From the NCBI GenBank assembly GCA_002449575.1, contig DJXC01000019.1, positions 1 to 19,487 of the forward strand: DNA of 19,487 nt, written 5' to 3'. This stretch comes from Ruminococcus sp. UBA7014 (GTDB lineage Bacteria > Bacillota > Clostridia > Oscillospirales > Ruminococcaceae). Made by a program: the position numbers and the translations under genes. The notes under the pieces were generated by a model. That model had not been told where the DNA came from. It did not search any database and saw only the letters and a program-made list of their open reading frames with translations. Of this stretch, positions 6,664-14,519 are shown piece by piece. How positions within the stretch are numbered: position 1 is the stretch's first letter; the number at the start of each line of letters is the position of its first letter.

Positions 6664-9456
6664 TTACAGAATTTCTTCTATCTGCTGGAATGTGAGTGTT
6701 TCTTTCGGGAAAAATGCTTCAGAAGAAGCATAATCAATCAAACTCCGGGCAAACTGCGCTGTTTCCGGTCTGTCAGAAATTTCGGCAAGACGGGATGTGC
6801 AGACGAGCAGTTTCCCTTCTCCGACATTGCATTCAAACAAAATTCCCAGCTTGTGATTTCGGTCAAAATTATCAATCATTTGTACAATCGGATGCAGTTT
6901 TAGCCCATCCAGAATGGCACAGTCTGCATGAGTAACAATCTCATACCACGGCGGTGTTGACCATCTTTCACAGCGAAATTCTCCAAGTGCTTGATGATGC
7001 TTGTGAATGTTCAGTCCCAGTGTTCCGACAGGCGGTGTTTTGCCCATGCTCAGGGAAATATCCCGGAACATCGGATAACACCAGAAATCCGCACAGTAAA
7101 ACCCTTCAATTTTCTTCCGCAGATGATTCGGAAAATATAATACCTGCTTCCCCTGTTTCAGCATAAACAGCATTTCCGTCTTGTTGGAAGTGATACAGAG
7201 CGTTTCGGAACTTTCCAGTTCCGGCATAGGCTTTGCCGGAAACTGCCACAGCCAGTAACAGTTTTCTGTATGCGGAAGACTCAGGGTCACTTTGATTTTA
7301 TGCACATGCGATGCCGGTTTCAGATTCAGCGAAATTTCACCTAAGCTGAACAGTCCCTGTCCCTGAATATTTACCGGAATTTCGCCTTCTTTGATGATAG
7401 TATTGCCAATCCGGACAACATACTGGAGCGGTTCTGTGACCGGAACAGGAGAATGATGCCGGAGTGACACGTTCATGTGCAGTCTGTCCGTCAGGACATA
7501 ATCCGGAAACTGCCCCAGAATGACAGAATCAGAACAGAACCCCCGCCATTCTTTTTTAGAAATCAGCATTTTGCTGTCCATGAAGGCATCCAGAATGCCG
7601 ACAGTTGCCGTACCCTGTCCGGTGAAATCCTGAATATCCAGAATCTGAAATCCGGAAATGTATTTTGACCGGAATGCAGATTCCAGCTCTTCTTTATAGC
7701 ACTGGACTGCCAGTTGTCCGGAACAGGTGAAGAAATCTTTTGCCAAATCTGCCATTCCTGCTTTTTCGAGTCGTTCCCGGAAAATTTCATAATTCCGGGC
7801 TTGCAGAACACCAGTATATTTCGGAATTTCCTCAAAATTCGGGTAAGTACAGTATTGACCGATTTCGTGTGTGATAACAGGCTTATCCGGAATCAGACCG
7901 TCAGCAGCAGCACTGACCTGTACTTTTTTTACACCTGTACCGTACTGGATTTCAATTTCTTTCGGCACATCTGCGGCATCAGCAGATGAAAGAGCTTCCG
8001 GAAAAATGATATTGTCATAATGATGCATTGTTGAGGGACGTTCCGCCTGTACATGTCCGTAAGGCATATCACACGAACCGTAAGAACCACGGATTAATCT
8101 GTCATGACTCAGCCGGACACCGACAAAAAAATCGTCTTCCGGCTGAATGTTCGGAAAATGCTGGAAATTATTGCTTCCTTGTGTAAACAGGATTCTTTTT
8201 TCAAATTTCTTGTAACCGGCGATAATTTCGCCCATTCTGCGAGGATTGCCCCATAATTCATTACCAAGCGAAAACATACAGAATGACGGATGATTTCCGA
8301 ATGTTTCCAGAATTTTTCTGCCTTCGGAGATAAGATAATTCTGTTCTGCTTCGTTGAAGCCGTCTTCACCGGGGGCTTGCAGCGTTCCCCAGAAAGGAAT
8401 TTCCGGCTCAAAATACATACCAAGCAGGTCAGCCGCCGTGAAAGCGGCATCCGGCGGACAACAGGTATGGAATCTGTAGTGATTGATTCCGTAAGATTTC
8501 GAGATTTGCAGAACTTTCAGCCATTCTTCGACAGTCGTCGGCGCATATCCGGTCAGAGGGAAAATCAGACCATCATGCTTGCCTCTTAAAAAGACGGGTC
8601 TGCCGTGACTGGTAAATTGCAGTCCGTCCGCCCTGAAATCTGTCAGACCGAAACAGACTTCTGTTTTGTCATCCAGACTGTAAGGCGAATCCGGAGCGAA
8701 ATATAATCTGCACAGTACAGGATGATATTCGTCCCATAAGGGGGCATTATCGCTTAATGGCAACACCGCCTGACAGCAGTCGTTTTTCAGCGGAGAAACT
8801 TCGAGCATCTGCGGAATGATATTCATCACTTTTCCGTGCATGTCAAACCATTCACCCTGTACCTGCACACGGCTGAAATTGTCTTTTGTGAACAGGTCAA
8901 AGACAACCTGCCGTTTCTGTAAATCCGGAACAGCCTTGATTCTGGAGATATGATTCTTCCGCCATAACCGGACAGAAATTTCTCCGGTAATGCCGTTCCA
9001 GTTGGTCTGCGTATCCGGAGAAGTCATATGACCACCCTTTGTCGGATAGTCTGTATTATTGACACAGACTGTAATTTTCAGCGTTTTGCCGATATAAGAA
9101 GAAATATCATAATGATGTGGAGTACACAGGCTGTTTTCTGTGCCGAGGTATTCCCCGTTTATCCAGACTTTTGTAATTCTGGTGCGCTCGAGAAATAATT
9201 CTCCCATTGCAATCTGGTCAGTTGCCCAGCCTTCCGGAAGCGTGATTTCTTTCTGAAACCACGCATTTCCGGAATAAGGGTAAAGTTCTGTCAGGCAGCC
9301 GGTTTCCCGTTCTGTATCATAGCTGCCTTTCTGATTTGTCGCAGTTGTGCCGGGGAGCTGTACGGTATCAGCAAACACTTCCGGCGGACGGGAATATTGC
9401 ATATCTTCATCAGCGAAAAACTGCCATGTGCCTTGCAGGTCGATGCTTGTTATCAT
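6664..9456 (-). CDS. Glycoside hydrolase family 2 protein
   Basis: 930 aa. The domains follow GH2 order: an N-terminal galactose-binding-like jelly roll (LQGTWQF at 7-13, RTRITKVWING at 91-101, DTQTNWNGITGEI at 148-160), an immunoglobulin-like domain (about 165-275), a TIM barrel (about 280-620) and a C-terminal beta region. The catalytic glutamates are recognisable: acid/base Glu400 in SLGNELWGN and probable nucleophile Glu531 in ITHEIGQY. There is no signal peptide, so it should act in the cytoplasm on imported oligosaccharides, removing a terminal sugar. The exact specificity (galactosidase, glucuronidase or other) cannot be assigned. The start is 22 bp after the leuA stop, with AAAGGCAG upstream and no terminator between, so it is probably read from the leucine T-box transcript. 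Confidence 0.87.
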   Translation of the reverse strand: MITSIDLQGTWQFFADEDMQYSRPPEVFADTVQLPGTTATNQKGSYDTERETGCLTELYPYSGNAWFQKEITLPEGWATDQIAMGELFLERTRITKVWINGEYLGTENSLCTPHHYDISSYIGKTLKITVCVNNTDYPTKGGHMTSPDTQTNWNGITGEISVRLWRKNHISRIKAVPDLQKRQVVFDLFTKDNFSRVQVQGEWFDMHGKVMNIIPQMLEVSPLKNDCCQAVLPLSDNAPLWDEYHPVLCRLYFAPDSPYSLDDKTEVCFGLTDFRADGLQFTSHGRPVFLRGKHDGLIFPLTGYAPTTVEEWLKVLQISKSYGINHYRFHTCCPPDAAFTAADLLGMYFEPEIPFWGTLQAPGEDGFNEAEQNYLISEGRKILETFGNHPSFCMFSLGNELWGNPRRMGEIIAGYKKFEKRILFTQGSNNFQHFPNIQPEDDFFVGVRLSHDRLIRGSYGSCDMPYGHVQAERPSTMHHYDNIIFPEALSSADAADVPKEIEIQYGTGVKKVQVSAAADGLIPDKPVITHEIGQYCTYPNFEEIPKYTGVLQARNYEIFRERLEKAGMADLAKDFFTCSGQLAVQCYKEELESAFRSKYISGFQILDIQDFTGQGTATVGILDAFMDSKMLISKKEWRGFCSDSVILGQFPDYVLTDRLHMNVSLRHHSPVPVTEPLQYVVRIGNTIIKEGEIPVNIQGQGLFSLGEISLNLKPASHVHKIKVTLSLPHTENCYWLWQFPAKPMPELESSETLCITSNKTEMLFMLKQGKQVLYFPNHLRKKIEGFYCADFWCYPMFRDISLSMGKTPPVGTLGLNIHKHHQALGEFRCERWSTPPWYEIVTHADCAILDGLKLHPIVQMIDNFDRNHKLGILFECNVGEGKLLVCTSRLAEISDRPETAQFARSLIDYASSEAFFPKETLTFQQIEEIL

Positions 9457-9478
9457 GTTTTTACAGCTGCCTTTCTGA

Positions 9479-11158
9479 TTATTTTTTTTCGGTCAGATAG
9501 CGGTTAAGTGCGCTGAACAGGGCAGCAACAGAAGCTTCGGAAATATCTTTCTTGATGCCGACACCCCAGTAAATTTTACCTTCTGCCTGAATGGAAACAT
9601 AAGCAGCGGCTTCGGACTGGGAAGTAGCAGTCAGTGCATGTTCATTGTAAGTCTGTACTGTAAAGTTGACTCCGGTGAAAGCTTTCAAAGCATTGCTGAC
9701 AGCATCCAGTCTGCCGTTTGCGCCGTCAGATTTAATCGTATAGGGTTCGCCGTCCTGTGTGAGTGTCAGAGATGCCTGAATGAAAGTCTGGTCGTTTTTC
9801 TTCTGGACATAGTGAATTTCCTGATATTCCAGCGGCTTTTTGATATTTGCATAAGTGTTCAGGAAAATTTCATGCACTTCTTCCGGAAGCAGTTCTTTGT
9901 GAGCGTGGTCGGAAATGCCTTTCACCAGATAGCCAAATTCTTCACGCATGGTCTTAGGCAAATCAAGACCGAACTGTGTTTCCATCAGATAGCCGATACC
10001 GCCCTTGCCGGACTGACTGTTGATTCTGATAACATCTGCTTCGTAAACTCTGCCGACATCTGTCGGGTCAATGGGCAGATACGGGACATTCCAGTGATTG
10101 GGGTCATGTTCTTCACGGAATTTCATCCCTTTTGCAATGGCATCCTGATGAGAACCGCTGAATGCTGCGAATACCAGCTTTCCGCTGTAAGGCTGACGGT
10201 CATAGACCTGCATTCTGGTAACACGTTCATAAAGTGCAGTAAGTTCGGGCATGTTGGAAAAATCCAGTTCCGGGTCAACTCCCTGAGAAAACATGTTCAT
10301 GCCAAGTGTGACAATATCCACATTGCCGGTTCTTTCACCGTTGCCGAACAGTGTACCCTCCACACGGTCACCGCCTGCCAGCAGTCCGAGTTCAGTATCT
10401 GCCACAGCACAGCCACGGTCATTGTGCGGATGCAGAGAAATAATCAGATTTTCCCTGTTCTTGAGATGGTCATTCATGTATTCAACCTGATTCGCATAGA
10501 TATGCGGCATGGAATGCGAAACAGTGACAGGCAGATTGATGATGACTTTATCATTTTCGGACGGCTGCCAGATGTCAATGACAGCATTGCAGATTTCGGC
10601 AGCAAATTCGGGCTCTGTGCCGGTAAAGCTTTCCGGAGAGTATTCAAACTGGAAGTTGCCGGGGGTTTTTTCTCTGTATTCCTTGCAGAGTTTTGCACCA
10701 AATACGGCAATATCAATAATTTCCTGCTTGCTTTTCCGGAATACCTGTTCACGCTGTGCGACAGAAGTCGAATTATACAGGTGTACAATCGCATGTTTGC
10801 AGCCTTTCAGTGCTTCATAAGTTTTTGCGATAATATGTTCACGGGACTGTGTCAGCACCTGAATTGTGACATCGTCCGGAATTAAATCCTGTTCAATCAA
10901 AGCACGGCAGAATTCATATTCTGTTTCAGAAGCTGCCGGAAAGCCGACTTCGATTTCTTTAAAGCCGATTTTTACCAGTAATTTGAAAAATTCAAGTTTT
11001 TCTTCCAGACTCATGGGAATGATTAATGCCTGATTGCCGTCACGCAGGTCAACGCTGCACCATGCCGGAGCTTTGTCAATATACTCTTTTTTTGTCCATC
11101 TCATAGGAGCATTCTGGACAGGGAAGTACTGTCTTGTGTATTTCTGATAGTTTTTCAT
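9479..11158 (-). CDS. leuA: 2-isopropylmalate synthase
   Basis: 559 aa, the long LeuA form. It condenses acetyl-CoA with 2-oxoisovalerate, the first committed step of leucine synthesis. The TIM barrel carries the expected motifs: WCSVDLRDGNQAL at 33-45 (Arg39 and Asp40, with metal binding by Asp40), SLHPHNDRGCAV at 241-252 (metal-binding His243 and His245) and GDRVEGTLFGNGERTGN at 263-279. The C-terminal 120 residues form the LeuA allosteric domain (for example SDGANGRLDAV), so the enzyme should also be feedback-inhibited by leucine. The start lies 34 nt past the T-box terminator stem, with AAAGG upstream. The adjacent gene is a glycoside hydrolase rather than leuB, leuC or leuD. Confidence 0.97.
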   Translation of the reverse strand: MKNYQKYTRQYFPVQNAPMRWTKKEYIDKAPAWCSVDLRDGNQALIIPMSLEEKLEFFKLLVKIGFKEIEVGFPAASETEYEFCRALIEQDLIPDDVTIQVLTQSREHIIAKTYEALKGCKHAIVHLYNSTSVAQREQVFRKSKQEIIDIAVFGAKLCKEYREKTPGNFQFEYSPESFTGTEPEFAAEICNAVIDIWQPSENDKVIINLPVTVSHSMPHIYANQVEYMNDHLKNRENLIISLHPHNDRGCAVADTELGLLAGGDRVEGTLFGNGERTGNVDIVTLGMNMFSQGVDPELDFSNMPELTALYERVTRMQVYDRQPYSGKLVFAAFSGSHQDAIAKGMKFREEHDPNHWNVPYLPIDPTDVGRVYEADVIRINSQSGKGGIGYLMETQFGLDLPKTMREEFGYLVKGISDHAHKELLPEEVHEIFLNTYANIKKPLEYQEIHYVQKKNDQTFIQASLTLTQDGEPYTIKSDGANGRLDAVSNALKAFTGVNFTVQTYNEHALTATSQSEAAAYVSIQAEGKIYWGVGIKKDISEASVAALFSALNRYLTEKK

Positions 11159-11191
11159 GATTTTAAAATCCGCCTTTCTGAAAAATAAATA

Positions 11192-11469
11192 TAAAAAAAC
11201 TCTTTCATGTCAGCCTGTGACATAAAAGAGACGAAGGGTCACTCCGTGGTACCACTCTTTTTGATATGAAAAATCATATCCACTTATCTGTATCTGAAAA
11301 AATCAAATACATAGCTCTGTAACGGGAGCAACCGGAAACGCTTACTGAAATTCAGCGTACCTGCTCAGGGAGGAGTTATGTTTCAGTACTGCTGCTGCCT
11401 CGCACCGTCCGGCAGTTCTCTGTAAACAGAACATCTGAAACTTTGTTCCCTTCACTGCATTTGTAAGAT
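11192..11469 (-). ncRNA. Leucine T-box riboswitch leader of leuA
   Basis: On the minus strand the leader contains a stem I AG-bulge/loop signature (AGAGAACTGCCGG then GGTGCGAGGCAG, about 11430-11397). The specifier loop carries CTC (Leu, plus 11373-11375) six nt before GAGC, the spacing I recall for specifier codons. Stem III is GATATGA-TTTT-TCATATC (11263-11280). The T-box TGGTACCACGG is at 11244-11254; its UGGU pairs with the ACCA end expected for tRNA-Leu. AAAAGAG (11255-11261) can pair with CTCTTTT (11224-11230) as antiterminator, which excludes the terminator. Uncharged tRNA-Leu should therefore switch on leuA and the genes behind it. The 5' end is estimated from the promoter. Confidence 0.93.
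11193..11230 (-). terminator. T-box terminator hairpin
   Basis: A 13-bp stem with a single G-T pair (11200-11212 with 11218-11230), loop of 5 nt, followed on the minus strand by seven T (plus 11193-11199). Its 5' arm is shared with the antiterminator. Confidence 0.93.
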
Positions 11470-11475
11470 AATATT

Positions 11476-11504
11476 ATTATACTACACATTTCCGGATTTG
11501 TCAA
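11476..11504 (-). promoter_or_regulatory. Consensus sigma-A promoter of the leuA leader
   Basis: On the minus strand, TTGACA (plus 11499-11504), a 17-bp spacer and TATAAT (plus 11476-11481): a perfect consensus just upstream of the T-box leader. Confidence 0.92.
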
Positions 11505-11537
11505 GAGGGTTTCCAAAAATATTTTCCGGAAATCTGC

Positions 11538-11566
11538 TTGACAGATTGATAAATATATGCTAAAAT
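11538..11566 (+). promoter_or_regulatory. Sigma-A promoter of the EAL-protein gene
   Basis: TTGACA (11538-11543), a 17-bp spacer and TAAAAT (11561-11566), about 50 nt upstream of the start. It stands back to back with the leuA promoter; the two -35 boxes are 33 bp apart and the TTTCCGGAAA palindrome (11523-11532) lies between them. Confidence 0.88.
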
Positions 11567-11618
11567 AGTAAAAACAGTAATTATGAATTTTTTATGACCA
11601 TGTGCAGAAAGTGTGGGG

Positions 11619-13349
11619 ATGATAGCCTTGAGTGAGAAAGATTATGATAAGCCTGAAAAAAAGCGTATCTGTAGTGAAGCGTATTTTCAGTTCTTTCATG
11701 CAATTAATCAGCATTGCAAATCAGCCGAAGCATTGAATAAAATCATTTCCAGATGGATTGCACCATTGGCAGAGGAAATGCATATTGGCTATCTTGCTGT
11801 ACATCTGGATACGCCTTCAAATTCTCTCGCACCGCAGGGAAAACATATTAATGCAGAAATTTATCAGTCTGATTATGATTGCAATCAAATCTGGGGCGTA
11901 AAATTTATTACTCCGGAATCCGGTATCTGTATTTTAAGCACTGCACCGGAAAGAAATTATCACTGGACAGATTTGGAAAAAGAAGAGGTTCATTTCTTTC
12001 TGGAATGCCTGTTTGTCCGTTTCGGACGTGCCAGAATGGGACAGCTGCTTTCCAAAGTCAGTATCTCCGATTTTCTCACCAGTGCCATGAACAGCCGTGG
12101 AATGGCTGTTTACGGGAAGGAACTGGAACAAAAAGGCGAGTTGAAAAATTATAATGCGCTGTTCATGAATCTGAAAAATTTCAAGTATATCAACCGTGCT
12201 GCCGGACAATTGAAAGGCGATGAAATTCTTGTCAAATATTGCCGGACAGTACAGGGTTTTCTGCTTCCCGGCGAAAAACTTTCCCGTCCCGGCGGTGATA
12301 ATTTCTTTCTGCTTGTCCGCAAAGAACGCACAGAAATGGTGCTGAAATTTTTACAGGAAGTGCCGATTACGGTCTATGTGGAAAATGTGCAGAAAACCTA
12401 TCGTATTACTGCCAATATAGGCATTTATCAGATTTGCAGACAGGATAATATCGACAACGCCATGGATTTGGCAACTGTTGCGCTGAACGAAGTCAAACAT
12501 TCCGGAAAAGGTGTGGACAAACTTTGGTATGCGCCTTATATGATGGAAAAAATCATGCATGATAAACGCATTTCTCAGGTGTTTCCAAAAGCTCTTACTG
12601 ACGGCGAATTTCTTGTCTACTATCAGCCGAAAGTGACTCTGGAAACACAGAAATTATGCGGCTGTGAAGCTCTGGCAAGATGGTTTCATGAAGGAAAAAT
12701 TGTACCGCCGATGGAGTTCGTTCCTGTTCTGGAACGGGAAGGGACGGTCTGTAATCTTGATTTTTATGTGTTTGAAAAAGTCTGCTATGATTTGCGCCGC
12801 TGGATGGATGTAGGAATTGAGCCGGTCAGAATTTCCGTGAACTTTTCACAGCAGCATCTTAAAAATAAACGCCTGTCAGATGAAATTCTTGCCATTATGC
12901 AGAAATATGACATTGAAAGCCGCTATATTGAAATTGAACTGACTGAAATGTCCGGTGCAAAAGACCGGGATGCCATGCTTGCATTTTTACAGAAAATGCG
13001 TGATTATGGTATCTGCACTTCTATTGATGACTTCGGTACGGGTTTTTCTTCACTGAACATGCTCCGGGAATTTCATATGGATATTATCAAGCTGGATAAA
13101 TCTTTTGTCGATAAAATCGCCATGACAACGCCTGATTCTGCCAGTGACAGAATCGTAATTCAGAATATTGTGCATATGGTGCAGGATTTACAGCTGGAAA
13201 TTATCTCCGAAGGTGTGGAAACCAAAGAACAGGCAGAATTTCTACGGAATATTCACTGCAATATGGCACAGGGCTTTTTATTCGACAAGCCGCTGCCGCA
13301 TGACGAATTTGAAAAACGTCTGCTCGGCAGCAGAATTTATCACATATAA
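11619..13349 (+). CDS. c-di-GMP phosphodiesterase with degenerate GGDEF and intact EAL domains
   Basis: 576 aa from ATG 11619. Residues about 20-140 look like a GAF-type sensor without membrane segments. Next comes a GGDEF domain whose signature reads RPGGDNF (225-229 for GGDNF), so the acidic residue needed for cyclase activity is lost. The EAL domain is complete: CEALARW (Glu350), NFSQQHL, ELTEMSG, IDDFGTGFSSL, IKLDKSFV, ISEGVET and QGFLFDKPL. It should hydrolyse c-di-GMP in the cytoplasm, perhaps with GTP as allosteric input from the GGDEF part. The start is uncertain: GTG 11613, ATG 11619 and TTG 11628 are in frame, and GGGGA is best spaced for the TTG. A dockerin gene follows after 26 bp. 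Confidence 0.92.
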   Translation: MIALSEKDYDKPEKKRICSEAYFQFFHAINQHCKSAEALNKIISRWIAPLAEEMHIGYLAVHLDTPSNSLAPQGKHINAEIYQSDYDCNQIWGVKFITPESGICILSTAPERNYHWTDLEKEEVHFFLECLFVRFGRARMGQLLSKVSISDFLTSAMNSRGMAVYGKELEQKGELKNYNALFMNLKNFKYINRAAGQLKGDEILVKYCRTVQGFLLPGEKLSRPGGDNFFLLVRKERTEMVLKFLQEVPITVYVENVQKTYRITANIGIYQICRQDNIDNAMDLATVALNEVKHSGKGVDKLWYAPYMMEKIMHDKRISQVFPKALTDGEFLVYYQPKVTLETQKLCGCEALARWFHEGKIVPPMEFVPVLEREGTVCNLDFYVFEKVCYDLRRWMDVGIEPVRISVNFSQQHLKNKRLSDEILAIMQKYDIESRYIEIELTEMSGAKDRDAMLAFLQKMRDYGICTSIDDFGTGFSSLNMLREFHMDIIKLDKSFVDKIAMTTPDSASDRIVIQNIVHMVQDLQLEIISEGVETKEQAEFLRNIHCNMAQGFLFDKPLPHDEFEKRLLGSRIYHI

Positions 13350-13375
13350 TTATAATAAGATAAGAGGAGATTTTT

Positions 13376-14449
13376 ATGAACATCAGAAAAACACTGTTGA
13401 CACAAGTTTCTGCTGTTCTGCTCGGGGCAGTGTTTGCAGTGCAGACACTGCCTGTTTTTGCAGACGGCGAAACAGTACATGATGCTTCCAGAAATGTACA
13501 GTCCGAAGGGGTGGGAAATCCTTACAATTACGGCGAACGGAATACCCCCGCAGATGCCTCAACACAGGAAATCAGGGCTATCAATCACGCTATGAGCGTT
13601 CAGGAAGTCAAATATGCACTTTATAAAGAAATTGATGAACACTGGGATTTGATTTCTGTCCGTCTTGGTCAGCCAAACCGTGAGATGGTCTATGCACTGT
13701 TTCTGGGAATCGGTACAAGAGAATCTACCCTCGGCGGAAACGGTGACGGCGCAGATATCGAAACCGCACAGGCAGAAGGGTTCGGAGTCAGTTCCGCCCA
13801 TGCTTACGGAACATTACAGACTGCTGTCACGGCTTTTGCAGATGCTGACCCGAAATTCATGAAGGAAGAAGACGTTCCCGAAATGTATCAGTATTCCCTG
13901 ACAGAGTCCAATTTCTATGATGCAATTATTTCTGACCATATGGGAATCCGGAAAATTCTGCATTTTGTGCATGTCGGCATGACAGAAGAAGGCTTGTCCG
14001 GCTATCAGGTTGTCAGAGGTGCGCTGAAAGGTTTCAATACCGGCTGGGCAACCTATACCGGCGAAGATGACGGCTATTATAAAAATTATCCTGATGAAAT
14101 TATTGCCCTTGCCAGATGGTACTATGAAGAAGGACATTTGTATGACAGTGTCTTTACATGGACAGGCGATGCACGGGTGAACCAATACCGTGAAGGCAAT
14201 GTCTGGGCATGGTGGGGTGACGGTCAGCCCAGTCTTGCCGAAATCACACCGGCAGAAACACCAGAAATTCTGCTCGGTGACGTGAATCTTGACGGCACAC
14301 TTTCTCTGCTGGATGCTGTTGTCATGCAGAAATATCTGTTAGCAAAGGAAACTTTTTCACAGGAACAGTTTGCTGTTTCTGATGTCAGTCAGGACGGAAT
14401 TACGAATATTTTCGATTTCATCAGCCTGAAAAAAATACTGCTGGCATAA
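13376..14449 (+). CDS. Secreted dockerin protein with a lysozyme/SLT-like catalytic region
   Basis: 357 aa, start ATG 13376 with GAGGAG upstream. The signal peptide has a likely cut after VFA (residue 29). The central domain (about 70-260) has a helical pattern around GIGTRESTLGG (Glu116) and AYGTLQTAVTAF (143-154), recalling the E-S...G-x-x-Q signature of the lysozyme/SLT superfamily, so a peptidoglycan or other glycan lyase/hydrolase is my best guess, not a certainty. The C-terminal type I dockerin (301-357) has both calcium loops: DVNLDGTLSLLD and DVSQDGITNIFD. The dockerin should bind a cohesin on a scaffoldin or the cell surface, outside the window. It lies 26 bp behind the phosphodiesterase gene with no terminator visible between, so cotranscription is likely. 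Confidence 0.88.
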   Translation: MNIRKTLLTQVSAVLLGAVFAVQTLPVFADGETVHDASRNVQSEGVGNPYNYGERNTPADASTQEIRAINHAMSVQEVKYALYKEIDEHWDLISVRLGQPNREMVYALFLGIGTRESTLGGNGDGADIETAQAEGFGVSSAHAYGTLQTAVTAFADADPKFMKEEDVPEMYQYSLTESNFYDAIISDHMGIRKILHFVHVGMTEEGLSGYQVVRGALKGFNTGWATYTGEDDGYYKNYPDEIIALARWYYEEGHLYDSVFTWTGDARVNQYREGNVWAWWGDGQPSLAEITPAETPEILLGDVNLDGTLSLLDAVVMQKYLLAKETFSQEQFAVSDVSQDGITNIFDFISLKKILLA

Positions 14450-14454
14450 AATAT

Positions 14455-14483
14455 TTGCATTTTTCTCCGGAATCTGTTATACT
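14455..14483 (+). promoter_or_regulatory. Promoter of pepF
   Basis: TTGCAT (14455-14460), a 17-bp spacer and TATACT (14478-14483) with an extended -10 TG at 14475-14476. It begins 6 bp after the dockerin gene stop. Confidence 0.75.
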
Positions 14484-14519
14484 ATAAAATAGATATTGCT
14501 TATGAAAGGAATCATGCAT

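Noticed and set aside
9638..10885. 415-codon plus-strand open frame
   Set aside because: It lies fully antisense to leuA, which is unambiguous. It has no recognisable domain or ribosome binding site and is a shadow frame.
11569..11618. c-di-GMP riboswitch ahead of the phosphodiesterase gene
   Set aside because: The leader after the promoter is only about 45 nt, with no GEMM-type core.
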